Positions 35,114 to 44,085 of a stretch of 64,000 bases of DNA are shown here, one piece after another. Source of the stretch: Zoogloea sp041908905 (lineage in GTDB: Bacteria; Pseudomonadota; Gammaproteobacteria; Burkholderiales; Rhodocyclaceae); NCBI RefSeq assembly GCF_041908905.1, contig NZ_JAYREK010000001.1, positions 124,001-188,000 of the forward strand. Direction: 5' to 3'. Under the pieces are notes generated by a model. The model saw only the letters and a program-made list of their open reading frames with translations. It was not told where the DNA came from and did no database searches. A program made the translations under genes and the position numbers. The first letter of the stretch is position 1, and each line of letters opens with the position of its first letter.

Positions 35114-37864
35114 ATGCCCTCCCCCCTCGAAACGAAAGCCACCTGCCCCTACTGCGGCGTCGGCTGCGGCGTGCTGATCGAACACGACGGCCGGCAGATC
35201 ACCGGCGTGCGCGGCGACCCGGCGCATCCGGCCAACTTCGGCCGGCTGTGCACCAAGGGCTCGACGCTCCACCTCGCCGCGCGCCCCGAGACCCGCCTGC
35301 TCCACCCCGAGCTGCGCCGCACCCGCGCCGAGCCGCGCCGGCGCATCGGCTGGGACGAGGCGATCGCCCACGCCGCCGACCGCTTCGCCGACACGATACG
35401 CCGCCACGGCCCCGACTCGGTGGCCTTCTACATCTCCGGCCAGCTGCTCACCGAGGACTACTACGTCTTCAACAAGACCATGAAGGCGCTGATCGGCAGC
35501 AACAACGTCGACAGCAACTCGCGGCTGTGCATGTCCAGCGCCGTCGCCGCCTACAAGCAGACCCTGGGTGCCGACGCCCCGCCCTGCGCCTACGAGGATT
35601 TCGACCACACCGACTGCCTGCTGATCGCCGGCAGCAACCCGGCCTACGCCCACCCGGTGGCCTTCCGGCGCATCGAGCGGGCCCGGCAGGCCCGTCCGGG
35701 CATGAAGATGATCGTCGTCGACCCGCGCCGCACCGACACCGCGGCGGGCGCCGACCTGCACCTCGCGCTGCGCCCCGGCACCGACATCTGGCTGTTCGAC
35801 GCGATGCTGCACGTGCTGATCGCCGAGGGCCACCTCGACACCGCCTTCATCACCGCCCACACCGAGGGCTTCGAGGCCCTGCGCGAACACGTGCGGGACA
35901 CCACGCCGGCCCGCGCCGCCGAGGTGTGCGGCCTCGCCGCGGCCGACATCGTCACCGCGGCGCGCTGGTGGGGCACCGCCGGCGCGGCGATGTCCCTGTG
36001 GTGCCAGGGCCTCAACCAGTCCACCCATGGCACCCACAACGGCACCGCGCTGATCGCCCTGTCGCTGGCCACCGGGCAGATCGGCCGGCCGGGCTGCGGC
36101 CCGTTCTCGCTGACCGGCCAGCCCAACGCGATGGGCGGGCGCGAGGTCGGCGCCCTCGCCAACCTGCTGCCGGCCCACCGGGAGCTCGCCAACCCCGCGC
36201 ACCGCGCCGAGGTCGCGCGCTTCTGGGGGGTGGCCGACGTACCGGCCCAGCCCGGCCTCAGCGCGGTGGAGCTGTTCCGCGCGGCGGGCGCCGGCAAGAT
36301 CAAGGCCCTGTGGATCGCCTGCACCAACCCGGCCCAGTCGATGCCCGAGCTGGCCGCGGTGCACGCGGCGCTGGCGCGCTGCGACTTCGTGGTGCTGCAG
36401 GACGCCTACCGCAGCACCGAGACCGCCGCCTACGCCGACCTGCTGCTGCCGGCCGCCACCTGGGGCGAGAAGGACGGCAGCGTCACCAACTCGGAGCGCC
36501 GCATCAGCCGCGTACACCGCGCCGTGCCGCCGCCCGGCGAGGCCCGCGCCGACTGGCGCATCGTCCGCGACCTGGCCCGGGCGCTGGCGCCGCGGCTGGG
36601 CCGGCCCGAGGCCGCGCGGCTGTTCGACTACGCCGACAGCGCGGCCATCTTCGCCGAGCATGCGGCGAGCACCGTGGGTCGCGACATGGACATCGGCGGC
36701 CTCAGCCACGCCCTGCTGGAGCAGGCCGGGCCGCAGCAATGGCCCTTCCCCGCCGGCAGCACCCCCGGCGACGCGCCGGCGCGGGCCCGGCTGTATGCCG
36801 ACGGCCGCTTCGCCACCGACGACGGGCGCGCCCGTTTCGTGGTGCCGGTGCGCGCCACCACCGCCGAAGCGCCCGACGCGGACTATCCGCTGCACCTCAC
36901 CACCGGCCGGCTGCGCGACCAGTGGCACGGCATGAGCCGCACCGGCAAGCTGGCGCGCCTCTACGCCCACGTCGGCGAGGCGCGCATCGACCTGCACCCG
37001 GGCGAGCTGGCCGGGCTCGGCATTGCCGACGGCGAGCTGGTGAAGGTCCGCAGCCGCCGCGGCGAGATCGTGCTGCGCGCCCACGCCACCGAAGAGGTCG
37101 GCCGCGGCCAGGCCTTCGTGGCAATGCACTGGGGGCGCAACGCGCTGAACTCGGCCGGCATCAACGCGCTGACCAGCGCCGCCTTCGACCCCTACTCGAA
37201 GCAGCCCGAGCTCAAGCACAGCGCGATCGCCGTGTGCCGCGCCGACCTGCCCCACCCGCTGCTGCTGCTGTGGCGGGAGCGCCCCGGCGAGGCCGCCACC
37301 GAGCTGGCCGAGCGCCTGGTGCCGTGGCTGGCGCGCTTCGCCTACGCCTCCCTGGGGCTGGCCGGCCGCGACGAAGCCACCGTGGTGCTGCGCGCCGCCC
37401 ACGACGGCCCGATTCCGGACGCCTGGCTGGCCGAGCTCGACGCCCTTGCCGGCCTCGATGGGGCGGAAACCCTGTGCTACCGCGACGCGCACCGCGGCAT
37501 CGACAAGCGCGCGCGGATGGAGGGCGGGCAGCTGGTCGCGCTGCGCCTGGCCGGCGAGACCGCGGCCGGCCCCTGGCTGCAGGAGCTGCTGGTGGAAGGC
37601 CGCCCGGCCGGCGAGCTGCGCCCGCTCCTGCTGGCCCCGCTGGCGAGCCCGCCCGGCACGGCGCGGCAGCGCGGCCGCATCGTGTGCAACTGCCTCGACG
37701 TGTCCGAGCACGAGATCAGCGCGGCAATCGCCGGCGGCGACGACCTCGACGCGCTGCAGCGCCGGCTCCAGTGCGGCAGCCGCTGCGGCTCCTGCGTGCC
37801 GGAGCTGCGCCGCCTGCTCGCCGCGGCGGAGGCGCAGGAGCCCTGCGGCGTACCCGGCCCGTAG
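35114..37864 (+). CDS. nasA: Assimilatory nitrate reductase catalytic subunit NasA
   Basis: 916 aa. The N-terminal [4Fe-4S] site is C11-C14-C18-C46 (CPYCGVGC, GRLCTKG). A molybdopterin oxidoreductase body follows, with SNSRLCMSSAVAAYKQTLGAD in pieces, IAGSNPAYAHP, CQGLNQSTHG and the dinucleotide-binding domain LHLTTGRLRDQWHGMSRTG. A C-terminal BFD-like [2Fe-2S] domain (C858, C860 and QCGSRCGSC) is the electron entry point. It reduces nitrate to nitrite in the cytoplasm. It is the last gene of the narK-kinase-nasA unit. No nitrite reductase gene is nearby. Confidence 0.95.
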   Translation: MPSPLETKATCPYCGVGCGVLIEHDGRQITGVRGDPAHPANFGRLCTKGSTLHLAARPETRLLHPELRRTRAEPRRRIGWDEAIAHAADRFADTIRRHGPDSVAFYISGQLLTEDYYVFNKTMKALIGSNNVDSNSRLCMSSAVAAYKQTLGADAPPCAYEDFDHTDCLLIAGSNPAYAHPVAFRRIERARQARPGMKMIVVDPRRTDTAAGADLHLALRPGTDIWLFDAMLHVLIAEGHLDTAFITAHTEGFEALREHVRDTTPARAAEVCGLAAADIVTAARWWGTAGAAMSLWCQGLNQSTHGTHNGTALIALSLATGQIGRPGCGPFSLTGQPNAMGGREVGALANLLPAHRELANPAHRAEVARFWGVADVPAQPGLSAVELFRAAGAGKIKALWIACTNPAQSMPELAAVHAALARCDFVVLQDAYRSTETAAYADLLLPAATWGEKDGSVTNSERRISRVHRAVPPPGEARADWRIVRDLARALAPRLGRPEAARLFDYADSAAIFAEHAASTVGRDMDIGGLSHALLEQAGPQQWPFPAGSTPGDAPARARLYADGRFATDDGRARFVVPVRATTAEAPDADYPLHLTTGRLRDQWHGMSRTGKLARLYAHVGEARIDLHPGELAGLGIADGELVKVRSRRGEIVLRAHATEEVGRGQAFVAMHWGRNALNSAGINALTSAAFDPYSKQPELKHSAIAVCRADLPHPLLLLWRERPGEAATELAERLVPWLARFAYASLGLAGRDEATVVLRAAHDGPIPDAWLAELDALAGLDGAETLCYRDAHRGIDKRARMEGGQLVALRLAGETAAGPWLQELLVEGRPAGELRPLLLAPLASPPGTARQRGRIVCNCLDVSEHEISAAIAGGDDLDALQRRLQCGSRCGSCVPELRRLLAAAEAQEPCGVPGP

Positions 37865-37926
37865 CGCCACGCCATGCCACGATCCGGCAGGACGGGCCGC
37901 GGGCTTCCTGCGACGCAGCCGGCTAG

Positions 37927-38943
37927 CTAGAGCAGCCGCAGCCCCGCCGCCAGGTCGAGCTTGCGCTCGGCCACCGCGTGGCGGGGCACGCTTGCCAGGA
38001 AGGCCACCCGGCGGGACGTCCCCGGGGTGGCGGTGGAGAATTCGAGCAGCTCCACGGTGGCCGCGCCGGGGCTGTCCGGCGGTACGGCCACGTTCATCGC
38101 GTCGAGGGACAGGCTCAGCCTCTCGGCGTGGATCACCGCGTCGGCCGCCTCGAGGGTCCGGATGATCCCCTCCAGCGCGCCCTCCAGGCCCCCGCCGGCC
38201 GAGTGATGGGCGGCGAGCTCGGCGGCGTTGGCGGCCAGGCTGTCGCGCAGCCGGCCGATGTCGCGCCCCTTCCAGGTGCCGCACTCCAGGGCGTCGAGGC
38301 CGGCGCGGCTCTTCTCCATCAGCGCGAGGCGGCCGCTGAGGAGGCGCTGGGCGAAGGCCAGCCGGTCACCCTCCTGCTGGCGGGTGTTGATCGCCCGCAG
38401 CGCGGCGAGCACCAGCCCTTCGAGCACCGTGTCGGCGATGCGCCGGCGCAGCGCCTCCTCGGTGGCGGCAAAGCCGAACAGGCGGAAGTGGCCGAAGCTG
38501 ACCGTCTTCTGCTCCACGTCCTGACGCAGGATGTCACCCTCGAGGGCGGTGCCGAGCACCGTCTGCTCGCTGCGGGTGGCGGCGATCACGCAGCACACCC
38601 GGTCGAGGGCGCTACCCGCCGGCGAGGCCAGGAAGTCCTGCAGGTCGCGGCTGTCGTGGAGCGTGGCCGCCACGTCGGCCGGGCGCACGAAGAAGGCCCG
38701 CAGCACCGGGCTCGCCGACCAGTTGTCGGGGGTGACCTCGACGCAGGGCGGCAGCGCGGCGGCCACCCGGTCGGCGTAGGCGAGAGCCCCGGTGACCGCC
38801 GGGCACAGGCGCTCCCGCACCCCGTCGAGCAGCCTGAGGCGCGGGTCGGTGGCGTCGATCACCCGGGCCACCGCCTCGGCGAGGCGCGGGTCGCCGTCGC
38901 AGACCTCGCCGCCCTTGCCCAGCAGCCAGTCGAGGAAGCCCAT
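37927..38943 (-). CDS. Conserved hypothetical protein
   Basis: 338 aa, no signal peptide or membrane helix. It begins MGFLDWLLGKGGE. The protein is mostly helical, with a FGHFRLFGFAATEEALRRRIADTVLEGL-like central region (here broken for length) and the single conserved-looking FLASPAGSALDRVCC segment. I do not recognise a family. It is convergent with nasA (62 bases apart) and four bases downstream of trmA on the same strand, so it is probably co-transcribed with trmA. Confidence 0.75.
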   Translation of the reverse strand: MGFLDWLLGKGGEVCDGDPRLAEAVARVIDATDPRLRLLDGVRERLCPAVTGALAYADRVAAALPPCVEVTPDNWSASPVLRAFFVRPADVAATLHDSRDLQDFLASPAGSALDRVCCVIAATRSEQTVLGTALEGDILRQDVEQKTVSFGHFRLFGFAATEEALRRRIADTVLEGLVLAALRAINTRQQEGDRLAFAQRLLSGRLALMEKSRAGLDALECGTWKGRDIGRLRDSLAANAAELAAHHSAGGGLEGALEGIIRTLEAADAVIHAERLSLSLDAMNVAVPPDSPGAATVELLEFSTATPGTSRRVAFLASVPRHAVAERKLDLAAGLRLL

Positions 38944-38946
38944 CGC

Positions 38947-40041
38947 TCAGCCCCTCCGCCGCTCCAGCAGCAGGCCGCACTCCAGGTGGTGGGTGTAGGG
39001 GAACTGGTCGAAGGCCGCCGCCGCCGCGATGCGGTGGGTGGCGTGCAGGGCTTCCACGTTGTCGCGCAGGGTCTGCGGGTTGCAGGAGATGTACAGGATG
39101 TGGTCGAAACCGCGGGCGAGCGCGACGGTGGGCGCGTCGAGGCCGGCGCGGGGCGGGTCGACGAACAGCGTGCTGAAGGTGTAGGCGGCCAGGTCCACGT
39201 CCTTCATGCGGCGGTATTCGCGGCCGCCGGCGAGGGCGTCGCTGATCTCGTCGCTGGCCATCCGCACCATCTTCACGTTGCCGACGCCGTTGGCCTCGAG
39301 GTTGTAGTCGGCGGCGCGCACCGAGGGCTTGCTCATCTCGGTGGCCAGCACGCGCCCGAACAGCGGCGCCAGCGCCACCGTGAAGTTGCCGTTGCCGCAG
39401 TACAGTTCCAGCAGGTCGCCGCCGAGGCCCGCCGCCCGGGCGCGGGCCCAGCCGAGCATCTTGCGGTTAACGCCGCCGTTGGGCTGGGTGAAGCTGCCCT
39501 CGAGCTGCTGGTAGCGGAGCTGCCGGCCGTCGAGCTCGAAGGCTTCCAGCAGCCAGTCGCGGCCGAGCACGATCTTCTGCTTGCGGCTGCGCCCGATGAG
39601 CTGCACGCCGAGCTCGGCCGCCAGCCCCGCGGCGGCGGTCTGCCAGGCGTCGTCGAGGGGGCGGTGATAGACGAGGGAGATCATCAGCTCGCCGGACAGG
39701 GTGGCCTGGAACTCCACCTGGAAGATCTTGCGCTTGAGGGGCTCGCTGGCCATCAGCGCGTCGCGCAGGCGCGGCATCGCCGCGGCGATGGGCGGCGCGG
39801 CCGGCGGGAAGGCGTCGAGCACCACGACCTGCCTGGGGTCGGCCGGGTCGAACATCGCGTAATCGACGCGCTCGCCGGTGTGCCACATGCGGAACTCGGC
39901 GCGCAGGCGGTAGGCCAGCGGTTCGGACGCGAAGACCTCCGGCTCGGGCAGGTCGAAGGCCGCAAAGTCGGCCTTGTAGCGGGCCACCTTGTCGGCCAGC
40001 TGTTGCGGGTAGTCGGCGGGGTTGAAACTGGGCAGGGGCAT
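38947..40041 (-). CDS. trmA: tRNA (uracil-5-)-methyltransferase TrmA
   Basis: 364 aa from ATG at 40041, close to the 366 aa of the E. coli enzyme. The N-terminal RNA-binding part has YRLRAEFRMWHTGERVDYAMFDP. The SAM-binding motif is LLELYCGNGNFTVALAP. The catalytic Cys is in HILYISCNPQTLRDN, and DPPRAGLD is the loop for the target base. It makes 5-methyluridine at position 54 of tRNA. A start 12 codons upstream is possible but gives an N-terminus unlike the family. Confidence 0.95.
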   Translation of the reverse strand: MPLPSFNPADYPQQLADKVARYKADFAAFDLPEPEVFASEPLAYRLRAEFRMWHTGERVDYAMFDPADPRQVVVLDAFPPAAPPIAAAMPRLRDALMASEPLKRKIFQVEFQATLSGELMISLVYHRPLDDAWQTAAAGLAAELGVQLIGRSRKQKIVLGRDWLLEAFELDGRQLRYQQLEGSFTQPNGGVNRKMLGWARARAAGLGGDLLELYCGNGNFTVALAPLFGRVLATEMSKPSVRAADYNLEANGVGNVKMVRMASDEISDALAGGREYRRMKDVDLAAYTFSTLFVDPPRAGLDAPTVALARGFDHILYISCNPQTLRDNVEALHATHRIAAAAAFDQFPYTHHLECGLLLERRRG

Positions 40042-40153
40042 GGCGCATGCGGCCCGGCCCACGGCCGAACCGATCAAAGGGGTAACGAGGGCCGGAATAT
40101 ACGCCTGTCGGCGAGGCCGGGGGAGACGCCCGCGCGGCCCGCCGACGGGCCCG

Positions 40154-40630
40154 TCACACCAGCCGCACCTGCCAGCGGTACCACTTGGCCGACAGCAGCG
40201 CGGCCAGGGCCTTGGCCATCGCTTCGAGCTGCGGGTCGAAGGCGCTGTCCTTGCCGCCGGCGAGGAAGGCGATCTTGTTGCCCCAGCTCACCCGGACGCC
40301 CGGGCAGACCTTGCCGTCCACGTCCACCGTCTCGTATTCGTAGGACACCGGCCCCCACGGCGGCATCTGGAAGATCCGCGCCAGCTCGCCACTCTGCACG
40401 GCGAGCACGTAGGCCTCCACGTAGGCGGCGAAATCCTGCTCGTCGGCGTATTCGCGGCTGGCGTCCTCGGGGCTGCGCTCGAGCGCGGTGCTCGGGCCCA
40501 GCGCGACGACCAGGCAGGCGTCCTTGTAGAGGGCCTGCATGCGGTGCATCAGGTTTTCGCTGGGGCCGTTCTCGGCCAGCGCCTTGAGCAGGGAATCCTG
40601 TTCGATCTTGAACTTTTCGTACTTGTCCAT
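40154..40630 (-). CDS. Conserved hypothetical protein
   Basis: 158 aa, cytosolic, alpha-beta composition. It begins MDKYEKFKIEQDSLLKALAENG. A CPGVRVSWGNKIAFLAGG segment and a C-terminal ALLSAKWYRWQVRLV are the most distinctive parts. No family recognised. It is upstream of trmA on the same strand with a 112-base gap. Confidence 0.7.
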   Translation of the reverse strand: MDKYEKFKIEQDSLLKALAENGPSENLMHRMQALYKDACLVVALGPSTALERSPEDASREYADEQDFAAYVEAYVLAVQSGELARIFQMPPWGPVSYEYETVDVDGKVCPGVRVSWGNKIAFLAGGKDSAFDPQLEAMAKALAALLSAKWYRWQVRLV

Positions 40631-40744
40631 GGTGGTTCGGGTCAAAGCAGAGCCTGCGCGGCCCGGCGGGTTGAAAGGCGGCGAGCCTAGCAGATTGGCG
40701 CACGCCGCGCCGCCCCCTCCCCCGTCGGCCCCGCCAGACACAAC

Positions 40745-40762
40745 GGGCGCCCGAAGGCGCCC
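40745..40762 (-). terminator. Terminator after amtB
   Basis: GGGCGCC, TTCG-type loop, GGCGCCC, read on the minus strand; followed by GTTGTGT, a poor T-run. It lies 28 bases after the amtB stop. Confidence 0.5.
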
Positions 40763-40789
40763 GCTGCGTGGATTGCCGGATGAAGGCGC

Positions 40790-42307
40790 TTACTGGTGGT
40801 AGGCGCTCTCGCCGTGGGAGGTGATGTCGAGGCCCTCGCGCTCCTCGTCTTCCGCCACCCGCAGGCCGACCAGCAGATCGACCAGCTTGTAGGCGACCAC
40901 CGCGACCACCGCGGACCACACCACGGTGATGCCGACGGCGGTGGCCTGATTGATGACCTGGTCGGCGATCGAGTAGGTGTCCGCCGCCTTGTTGGCCACG
41001 TAGTCCCAGATACCGGTGCCGCCGAGGGACGGCGCGGCGAACACGCCGGTGAGGATCGCGCCGAGGATGCCGCCGACGCCATGCACGCCGAACACATCGA
41101 GGGAGTCATCGGCACCGAGCATGCGCTTGAGGCCATTGACGCCCCACAGGCAGACCACACCCGCCAGCAGGCCCATCACGATCGCGCCCACCGGGCCGAC
41201 GAAGCCGGCCGCCGGGGTGACCGCCACCAGCCCCGCCACGGCACCCGACGCGGCGCCCAGGCCGGACGGCTTGCCCTTCAGGAGCCATTCGGCCACCAGC
41301 CAGGAGCAGGCCGCGGCGGCGGTCGCCACCCAGGTATTCACGAAGGCCAGGGCGGCGGCGCCGTTGGCTTCGAGGGCGGAGCCGGCGTTGAAGCCGAACC
41401 AGCCCACCCACAGCAGGGACGCGCCGACGATGGTGAGGGTCAGGCTGTGCGGGGCGAAGGACTCGCGGCCGAAGCCGATCCGCTTGCCCACCATGAAGGC
41501 GCCGACCAGGCCGGCCACGGCGGCGTTGATGTGCACCACGGTGCCGCCGGCAAAGTCTAGGGCGCCATGCTGGAACAGGTAGCCGGCGGTCGCGTTGGCC
41601 GCATCGGCCGCGGCGGCGGAGACGTAGGCATCCGGGCCCGCCCAGTACCACACCATGTGGGCCACCGGCAGGTAGCTGAAGGTGAACCACAGCACCGCGA
41701 ACAGCAGCACCGCCGCGAACTTGATGCGCTCGGCGAAGGCGCCGAGGATCAGGGCCACGGTGATCGCCGCGAAGGCGCCCTGGAACACCACGTAGATGTA
41801 CTCGGAGATCACCACGCCCTTCGAGAAGGTGGCGGCGACGGAGTCCGGCGTGATGCCCTTCAGGAAGGCCTTGTCGAGGCCGCCGAAGAAGGCGTTGCCC
41901 TCGGTGAAGGCCACCGAATAGCCGTACAGCACCCACAGCACGCTGATCAGCGAGAACACCGCCAGCACCTGCAACAGCACCGACAGCATGTTCTTGGCGC
42001 GCACCAGGCCGCCGTAGAACAGGGCCAGGCCCGGGATGGACATCAGGATCACGAAGGCCGCGGAGACCATCAGCCAGGCGTTGTCGCCCTTGTTGGCGAC
42101 CGGCGCCGGCGCGGCTTCGGCCGGCGCGGCCTCGGCGGCAACGGCCGCGGGGGGGGCGATGGGGGCTTCGGCCTTGACCTCGGCCGGTGCCGTCACGGCC
42201 GGCGCTTCGACGGGGGCGGCGGACGCCTCCGGCTTGTCGTCGGCGATGGCGCCACCCGCCAGGCCCAGGGCCACGGAGGCGAGCAGGGCCGCAAAGAACT
42301 TTCTCAT
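40790..42307 (-). CDS. amtB: Ammonium transporter AmtB
   Basis: 505 aa. A signal peptide (about 1-22) and an Ala/Pro/Glu-rich periplasmic stretch (about 23-72) come before the usual Amt body of 11 helices. Family motifs include AFVILMSIPGLALFYGGLVRAKN, WFGFNAGSALEANGAAALAFVNT and DVFGVHGVGGILGAILTGVFA with the pore His residues. It conducts ammonium and is blocked by unmodified GlnK. The last gene of the torF-glnK-amtB unit, 14 bases after glnK. The leading extension is common in betaproteobacterial AmtB proteins. Confidence 0.95.
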   Translation of the reverse strand: MRKFFAALLASVALGLAGGAIADDKPEASAAPVEAPAVTAPAEVKAEAPIAPPAAVAAEAAPAEAAPAPVANKGDNAWLMVSAAFVILMSIPGLALFYGGLVRAKNMLSVLLQVLAVFSLISVLWVLYGYSVAFTEGNAFFGGLDKAFLKGITPDSVAATFSKGVVISEYIYVVFQGAFAAITVALILGAFAERIKFAAVLLFAVLWFTFSYLPVAHMVWYWAGPDAYVSAAAADAANATAGYLFQHGALDFAGGTVVHINAAVAGLVGAFMVGKRIGFGRESFAPHSLTLTIVGASLLWVGWFGFNAGSALEANGAAALAFVNTWVATAAAACSWLVAEWLLKGKPSGLGAASGAVAGLVAVTPAAGFVGPVGAIVMGLLAGVVCLWGVNGLKRMLGADDSLDVFGVHGVGGILGAILTGVFAAPSLGGTGIWDYVANKAADTYSIADQVINQATAVGITVVWSAVVAVVAYKLVDLLVGLRVAEDEEREGLDITSHGESAYHQ

Positions 42308-42321
42308 GATGCAGGCTCCTC

Positions 42322-42660
42322 TTACAACGCGTCGACGCCGGACTCGCCGGTGCGGATGCGGATGGCTTGTTCGAGATCGAAGACGAAGATCTTGCCGTCA
42401 CCGATCTTGCCGGTGCTGGCGGACTTTTCGATGGCTTCGACCACCTGGTCGAGGATCTCGGTCTTCACGGCGGCCTCGATCTTCACCTTGGGCAGGAAAT
42501 CCACGACGTATTCGGCGCCGCGGTAGAGCTCGGTGTGGCCCTTCTGGCGGCCGAAGCCCTTGACCTCGGTGACGGTGATGCCCTGCACCCCGATGGCCGA
42601 CAGCGCTTCGCGCACTTCGTCGAGCTTGAAGGGTTTGATGACGGCGGTGACGAGTTTCAT
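42322..42660 (-). CDS. glnK: PII nitrogen regulatory protein GlnK
   Basis: 112 aa. Matches PII throughout: MKLVTAVIKPFKLDEVREAL, the T-loop with the uridylylated Tyr51 (YRGAEY), and the GDGKIFV nucleotide site. It reports 2-oxoglutarate and glutamine status, binds AmtB and modulates NtrB and GlnE. ATG at 42660 gives the standard N-terminus. It is co-transcribed with torF (upstream) and amtB (downstream). Confidence 0.97.
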   Translation of the reverse strand: MKLVTAVIKPFKLDEVREALSAIGVQGITVTEVKGFGRQKGHTELYRGAEYVVDFLPKVKIEAAVKTEILDQVVEAIEKSASTGKIGDGKIFVFDLEQAIRIRTGESGVDAL

Positions 42661-42710
42661 GATGCGTGCTCCGGAAGCGGCGGCGCCCTGGGGCACCGCC
42701 TCGGGAAGGT

Positions 42711-43490
42711 TCAGAAGGTCTTGGAAACCGACACCAGCAGCGTGTCGGCGCCGGCCGCGACGACCTTGCCGGTCGAGGCGTTGGTGAAGGAGTACCAGTC
42801 GCCGGCCTTGTCGCGGGCGTTGGTGCCCAGGTAGGCGAGGCCGAACACGTAGCCCTTCACATCCTTGGTCACGCCGAGCTTCCAGTCGGTGTAGTCGGCC
42901 TTGTCGCGGCCCTTGTAGGACAGGTGGCCGACGTGGCCATTGACGCCCCAGCCGCCGCCCAGGTCGTAGGTCGCCGCAAGGTCGAGGTAGCCGGTGCCGT
43001 CGGTGCCCTTGTTCTTGTCGCCCTTGTCGGAGAAGTAGTCGCCCACCGAGTAGTAGTACTTGGCCGACAGGAACTGCCAGGAGCCGCCGATGTAGATCTC
43101 CTTGTTGTCGACGGTGCTGCCGGTAAAGTTGTACTTGGAGCCCGGGTAGTAGTAATAGATGGCGCCCACATCGAGGCTGAAGTCACCGAAGCTGGTCTTG
43201 TAGCCGCCGTAGAAATCCATCTCCAGGTTGCCGCCCGGGAAGCCGGCGTATTCGGAGACGTTGGAGTTCCAGTTGCCCAGGTAGAAGCCGCTGGCGTGGC
43301 TGAAGTCGAAACCGCCCTGCAACGCGGGCTTCTTCATGGTCTGGGTGATGCCGCGGAAACGGTAGTCGTTGATCAGCGACACGTTGCCGGTGATGGTGTA
43401 GTCGTCGGCGGGCGCGGCGGTCTGGGCGGCGGCGAGGCTGGGCAGCACCGAGGCGGCGAACAGGGCGGAGGCAATGACGGTCTTGCGCAT
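42711..43490 (-). CDS. TorF-family outer-membrane porin
   Basis: 259 aa. Signal peptide (about 1-23, AAA-Q). The mature protein begins with the family's NVSLINDYRFRGITQTM and continues as alternating aromatic beta-strands ending in VSVSKTF, an outer-membrane C-terminal Phe. TorF/Gcw_chp proteins are predicted porins often found before glnK-amtB, where they may pass small nitrogen compounds. It is the first gene after the sigma-54 promoter at 43545-43558. Confidence 0.9.
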   Translation of the reverse strand: MRKTVIASALFAASVLPSLAAAQTAAPADDYTITGNVSLINDYRFRGITQTMKKPALQGGFDFSHASGFYLGNWNSNVSEYAGFPGGNLEMDFYGGYKTSFGDFSLDVGAIYYYYPGSKYNFTGSTVDNKEIYIGGSWQFLSAKYYYSVGDYFSDKGDKNKGTDGTGYLDLAATYDLGGGWGVNGHVGHLSYKGRDKADYTDWKLGVTKDVKGYVFGLAYLGTNARDKAGDWYSFTNASTGKVVAAGADTLLVSVSKTF

Positions 43491-43544
43491 GGCGGTAATC
43501 TCCAGAAGGTTCAATCGGGGTTTCAAAACTCTGGCTTAACCTTA

Positions 43545-43558
43545 GCAACCCACATGCC
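43545..43558 (-). promoter_or_regulatory. Sigma-54 promoter of torF-glnK-amtB
   Basis: On the minus strand TGGCATGTGGGTTGCT: GG at 43558-43557 and GC at 43546-43545, 10 bases apart. Transcription should start near 43534, 44 bases before the torF ATG. Confidence 0.88.
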
Positions 43559-43664
43559 AGTTTTGAAAATCTTTTGTTTTCATCGGATTAGCCCAGGCCC
43601 GCGGCCGGCCGGCGCACGGCCCCAAAATCGTGCGCACCAGTCTGGATGGAGGCGCCCGCCGGCA

Positions 43665-43681
43665 TGCGCCAATGTGGTGCA
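43665..43681 (-). promoter_or_regulatory. NtrC-binding palindrome upstream of torF
   Basis: TGCGCC-AATGT-GGTGCA differs at one base from the perfect dyad seen before the nas leader. It is about 130-147 bases upstream of the predicted start. A weaker partial site, CGCACC-AGTCT-GGATGG, is at 43633-43649. Confidence 0.65.
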
Positions 43682-43762
43682 TCGCCGGCTGGGGGCCGCG
43701 GGCGGGGCAGTGCTACACTTCATGCAAGCCCATTCATCCCATCACCCATGAGGAACACGTCC

Positions 43763-44020
43763 ATGGCCAATCCCAAGATCCTCGACGAAATCGGTTCGAA
43801 AGTTTCCGAACTCCTCGCCAACAGCCCCGCCAAAGACCTGGAAAAAAATGCCCGCGCCCTGCTCGCCAGCGGCTTTTCCAAGCTCGATCTGGTGACCCGC
43901 GAAGAGTTCGAAGTGCAGCGCGAAGTGCTGGCCCACACCCGCGAGAAGCTGGCCGACCTGGAACACCGGGTCGCCCGCCTCGAGGCCGAGCTGGCCCAGC
44001 GCGCGCCGGCCGACGAATAA
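43763..44020 (+). CDS. ubiK: Ubiquinone biosynthesis accessory factor UbiK
   Basis: 85 aa, the size of the BMFP/DUF526 family. An amphipathic helix (about 12-35) and a C-terminal coiled coil (VLAHTREKLADLEHRVARLEAEL in pieces) give the known trimeric membrane-interacting form. UbiK assists UbiJ and the Ubi complex in aerobic ubiquinone synthesis. The chosen ATG at 43763 gives MANPKILDEI. An in-frame ATG at 43748 would add five residues. Confidence 0.9.
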   Translation: MANPKILDEIGSKVSELLANSPAKDLEKNARALLASGFSKLDLVTREEFEVQREVLAHTREKLADLEHRVARLEAELAQRAPADE

Positions 44021-44041
44021 GCCGCCGCCACACCATCCCCC

Positions 44042-44064
44042 GAGGGCGCTGCGGCGCCCTCTTT
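44042..44064 (+). terminator. Terminator after ubiK
   Basis: GAGGGCGC, TGCG, GCGCCCTC, then TTT. Confidence 0.75.
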
Positions 44065-44085
44065 CATGTCTGCCCGGAGTCTCCC

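Noticed and set aside
32222..37864. Very long frame of over 1,800 codons through narK, the kinase and nasA
   Set aside because: Only the part from 35114 is real (NasA). The rest is a stop-free shadow frame caused by high G+C, overlapping narK and the kinase gene in another frame.
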